Source: DASTHS01 sp035718085
GTDB lineage: Bacteria; Actinomycetota; Acidimicrobiia; Acidimicrobiales; Palsa-688
Assembly: GCA_035718085.1 (NCBI GenBank)
Contig: DASTHS010000306.1
Span: forward strand, 1 to 14,634
DNA length: 14,634 nt
Direction: 5' to 3'
Numbering within the stretch: position 1 is the first letter of the stretch; the number at the start of each line of letters is the position of its first letter. Positions 13,623 to 14,634 of the stretch are shown here, in pieces. The notes beneath the pieces were generated by a model. The model was not told where the DNA came from. It searched no databases and worked only from the letters and a program-made list of their open reading frames with translations. The translations under genes were made by a program, and so were the position numbers.

Positions 13623-14285
13623 TCACCTTCGGTGTGCGATTGTCCACCGGCCACGCGGCCGTACCGAGCGCAGCATCAGGCCGATCACCGTCTCCGGCTG
13701 GCGCACCAGGGCCGGGGCTCCGGTGCATACCGTGCCCGAGGGGTGGAGCACGGGGAGCTCGGGCGACGCTGGCGGCGCCGGCGACGGGCGCACGACCGAC
13801 GTCGACGCACCCCAGCGGTTCGGGAAAGCTGCGTCGATGACCTCGGCCACGTCGTCGACTTCGTCCGGGGTGAGAGCGACGGCGGAGCGATGCAGCAGCC
13901 GCACCAGGGAGCCGGCACCCACCACGTTGACCCCGCCGGCGATGTAGGCGGCCGCCGCCCACTGGGGCGCGCTGCTGACCACCACCGCCCGCACCGGGGC
14001 CGGCAGCCCGGCCAGGGAGGCGCTGATCGACTGCGAGACCTCTGCAGCGCCGGCGCGGACAGCCCCGAGCTCGCCGAGGCTCGGCACGCCCCCGCTGGCG
14101 ATCGATGCGATCACCCACACAGCGGACGGGGTGACGACCACGTGGTCGGCGCCAGGCACACCCGCTCCGTGTAACACCCACCAACCATCACCGCTGCGAG
14201 CGTCGACGACACCGGCCGTGGACGCCGCGGCAGTCCGCCGGGCGCGGCGACGTGAGGCGTTGGGCGCGGGCTGCTGGCTGGGCAT
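13623..14285 (-). CDS. NERD-like (nuclease-related) domain protein, paralog 2
   Basis: This 220-residue protein aligns along almost its whole length with the product of 8803-9540: SGDGWWVLH (31-39), VPGADHVVVTP (43-53), AVWVIAS (55-61), VRAVVV (98-103), GVNVVGAGSLVRLLHR (118-133), TPDEVDDVAEVIDAAFPNR (139-157), VRPSPAPPASPELPVLHPSG (165-184). As in its paralog, the position expected to hold an E/D-x-K pair in NERD nucleases reads IASIASG, so catalysis of that kind is unlikely. It lacks the C-terminal membrane helix of paralog 1 and ends in an Arg-rich tail. ATG 14285 is preceded by GAGGAG 7 nt upstream; GTG 14312 is a weaker alternative. The opening 23 residues are Arg/Ala-rich and poorly conserved. 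The NERD relationship is inference from motif order. Confidence 0.75.
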   Translation of the reverse strand: MPSQQPAPNASRRRARRTAAASTAGVVDARSGDGWWVLHGAGVPGADHVVVTPSAVWVIASIASGGVPSLGELGAVRAGAAEVSQSISASLAGLPAPVRAVVVSSAPQWAAAAYIAGGVNVVGAGSLVRLLHRSAVALTPDEVDDVAEVIDAAFPNRWGASTSVVRPSPAPPASPELPVLHPSGTVCTGAPALVRQPETVIGLMLRSVRPRGRWTIAHRR

Positions 14286-14330
14286 GGCGCATCTCCTCTC
14301 GCCACCCTGCACTCGCCGGGCGGCCGAGGC

Positions 14331-14388
14331 CAGCCAACTTCCCCCGGCTCTCCACCCTCCCGAGGTCGGGCCAATTCAGGCACAACTC
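14331..14388 (-). promoter_or_regulatory. Upstream element shared with NERD-like paralog 1 (copy 2)
   Basis: On the minus strand it reads GAGTTGT (14382-14388), TTGG (14371-14374) and TTGGCTG (14331-14337). All three blocks keep the spacing of copy 1 at 9592-9649. It begins 45 bp upstream of the ATG of paralog 2. Confidence 0.5.
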
Positions 14389-14519
14389 TTCCGCAACCCG
14401 CAGCGGGCGACCGGCCCGGTCGCCGCCACCGCGGGAGGCGGCCGGGGCACGGTCGGTGCCGGCCGCCACCGACAGCGGTGGCCCCGACACCTGAACAACG
14501 AAACGCCATGAGAGGCGGT

Positions 14520-14548
14520 TTGTCACACCGGTCAATCGCTCACATATC
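14520..14548 (+). promoter_or_regulatory. Candidate sigma-70-type promoter for the gene at 14597
   Basis: TTGTCA (14520-14525) matches the -35 consensus at five of six positions. CATATC (14543-14548), a weaker -10, follows after a 17-bp spacer. The predicted transcript would start about 40 nt before the ATG, leaving room for the GGGAGG ribosome site. Confidence 0.45.
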
Positions 14549-14596
14549 GGGCACCTCACGGGAGCGGCCCGGAGGAAGTGACGGGAGGTGGCGGCC

Positions 14597-14634
14597 ATGG
14601 CCGCGTCAACCAGCATCGGTCGGATCGCGTTCGT
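14597..14634 (+). CDS. Start of an unidentified gene, truncated by window edge
   Basis: An ATG at 14597 is preceded by a strong Shine-Dalgarno GGGAGG (14583-14588) with 8-nt spacing, and by the candidate promoter at 14520-14548. Only about 12 codons are visible, reading MAASTSIGRIAF. That is too short to name a product. Confidence 0.6.
   Translation, partial: MAASTSIGRIAF

Larger units (their letters stand above)
14286..14596. other. 311-bp divergent intergenic region
   Basis: This stretch separates the minus-strand NERD-like paralog 2 from the plus-strand gene that begins at 14597. It holds the shared upstream element (14331-14388) and a candidate plus-strand promoter (14520-14548). Frames present on either strand show no protein family resemblance. 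Nothing else was recognised between about 14400 and 14510. Confidence 0.6.

Noticed and set aside
14111..14616. Minus- and plus-strand frames of 126-142 codons in the right-hand intergenic region
   Set aside because: They have no domain resemblance, cross the start of paralog 2 in other frames, and cover the shared upstream element and candidate promoter.

Overview
The window is about three-quarters G+C, with G or C at almost every third codon position and frequent GTG starts. The operon ctaE-qcrC-qcrA-qcrB (cytochrome oxidase subunit III, diheme cytochrome c, three-helix Rieske protein, cytochrome b) is the arrangement known from actinobacterial bc1-aa3 supercomplexes. With the Brp/Blh-type retinal-forming dioxygenase at the left edge and likely leaderless genes, this points to a high-GC actinobacterium. 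A member of the Acidimicrobiia is my best guess, but the genus cannot be read from the sequence.

Left part (1-1734): the 3' portion of a Brp/Blh-family beta-carotene 15,15'-dioxygenase gene (plus strand) converges on a LysR-type regulator (minus). Respiratory part (1789-6870): the ctaE-qcrCAB operon is read on the minus strand with very tight junctions. Divergent from ctaE is a CtaG-like oxidase assembly protein, whose gene overlaps by 4 nt a threonine ammonia-lyase gene (ilvA) with a C-terminal ACT domain.

Right part (8064-14634): this is the accessory-looking and most interesting section. Two paralogous, uncharacterised NERD-like proteins (8803-9540 and 13623-14285, both minus) bracket a soluble hybrid histidine kinase (plus), an OmpR/PhoB-type response regulator (minus, convergent with the kinase) and a cysteine-containing unknown protein (plus). 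Both paralogs keep the GADHVVVTP core but lack the acidic-x-Lys pair expected of an active NERD nuclease. Their upstream regions share sequence blocks at identical spacing, which suggests a common regulatory element. Downstream of the first paralog, on the same strand, lies an Ala/Pro/Val-rich, probably exported or membrane-anchored protein.

All four convergent gene junctions carry inverted repeats, and in three of them the stop codons lie inside the repeat. No tRNA, rRNA, CRISPR array, insertion sequence or attachment site was recognised. The window ends a few codons into a plus-strand gene that cannot be identified. The idea that the NERD-like pair plus the two-component genes form one functional unit is inference from position and shared upstream sequence only.
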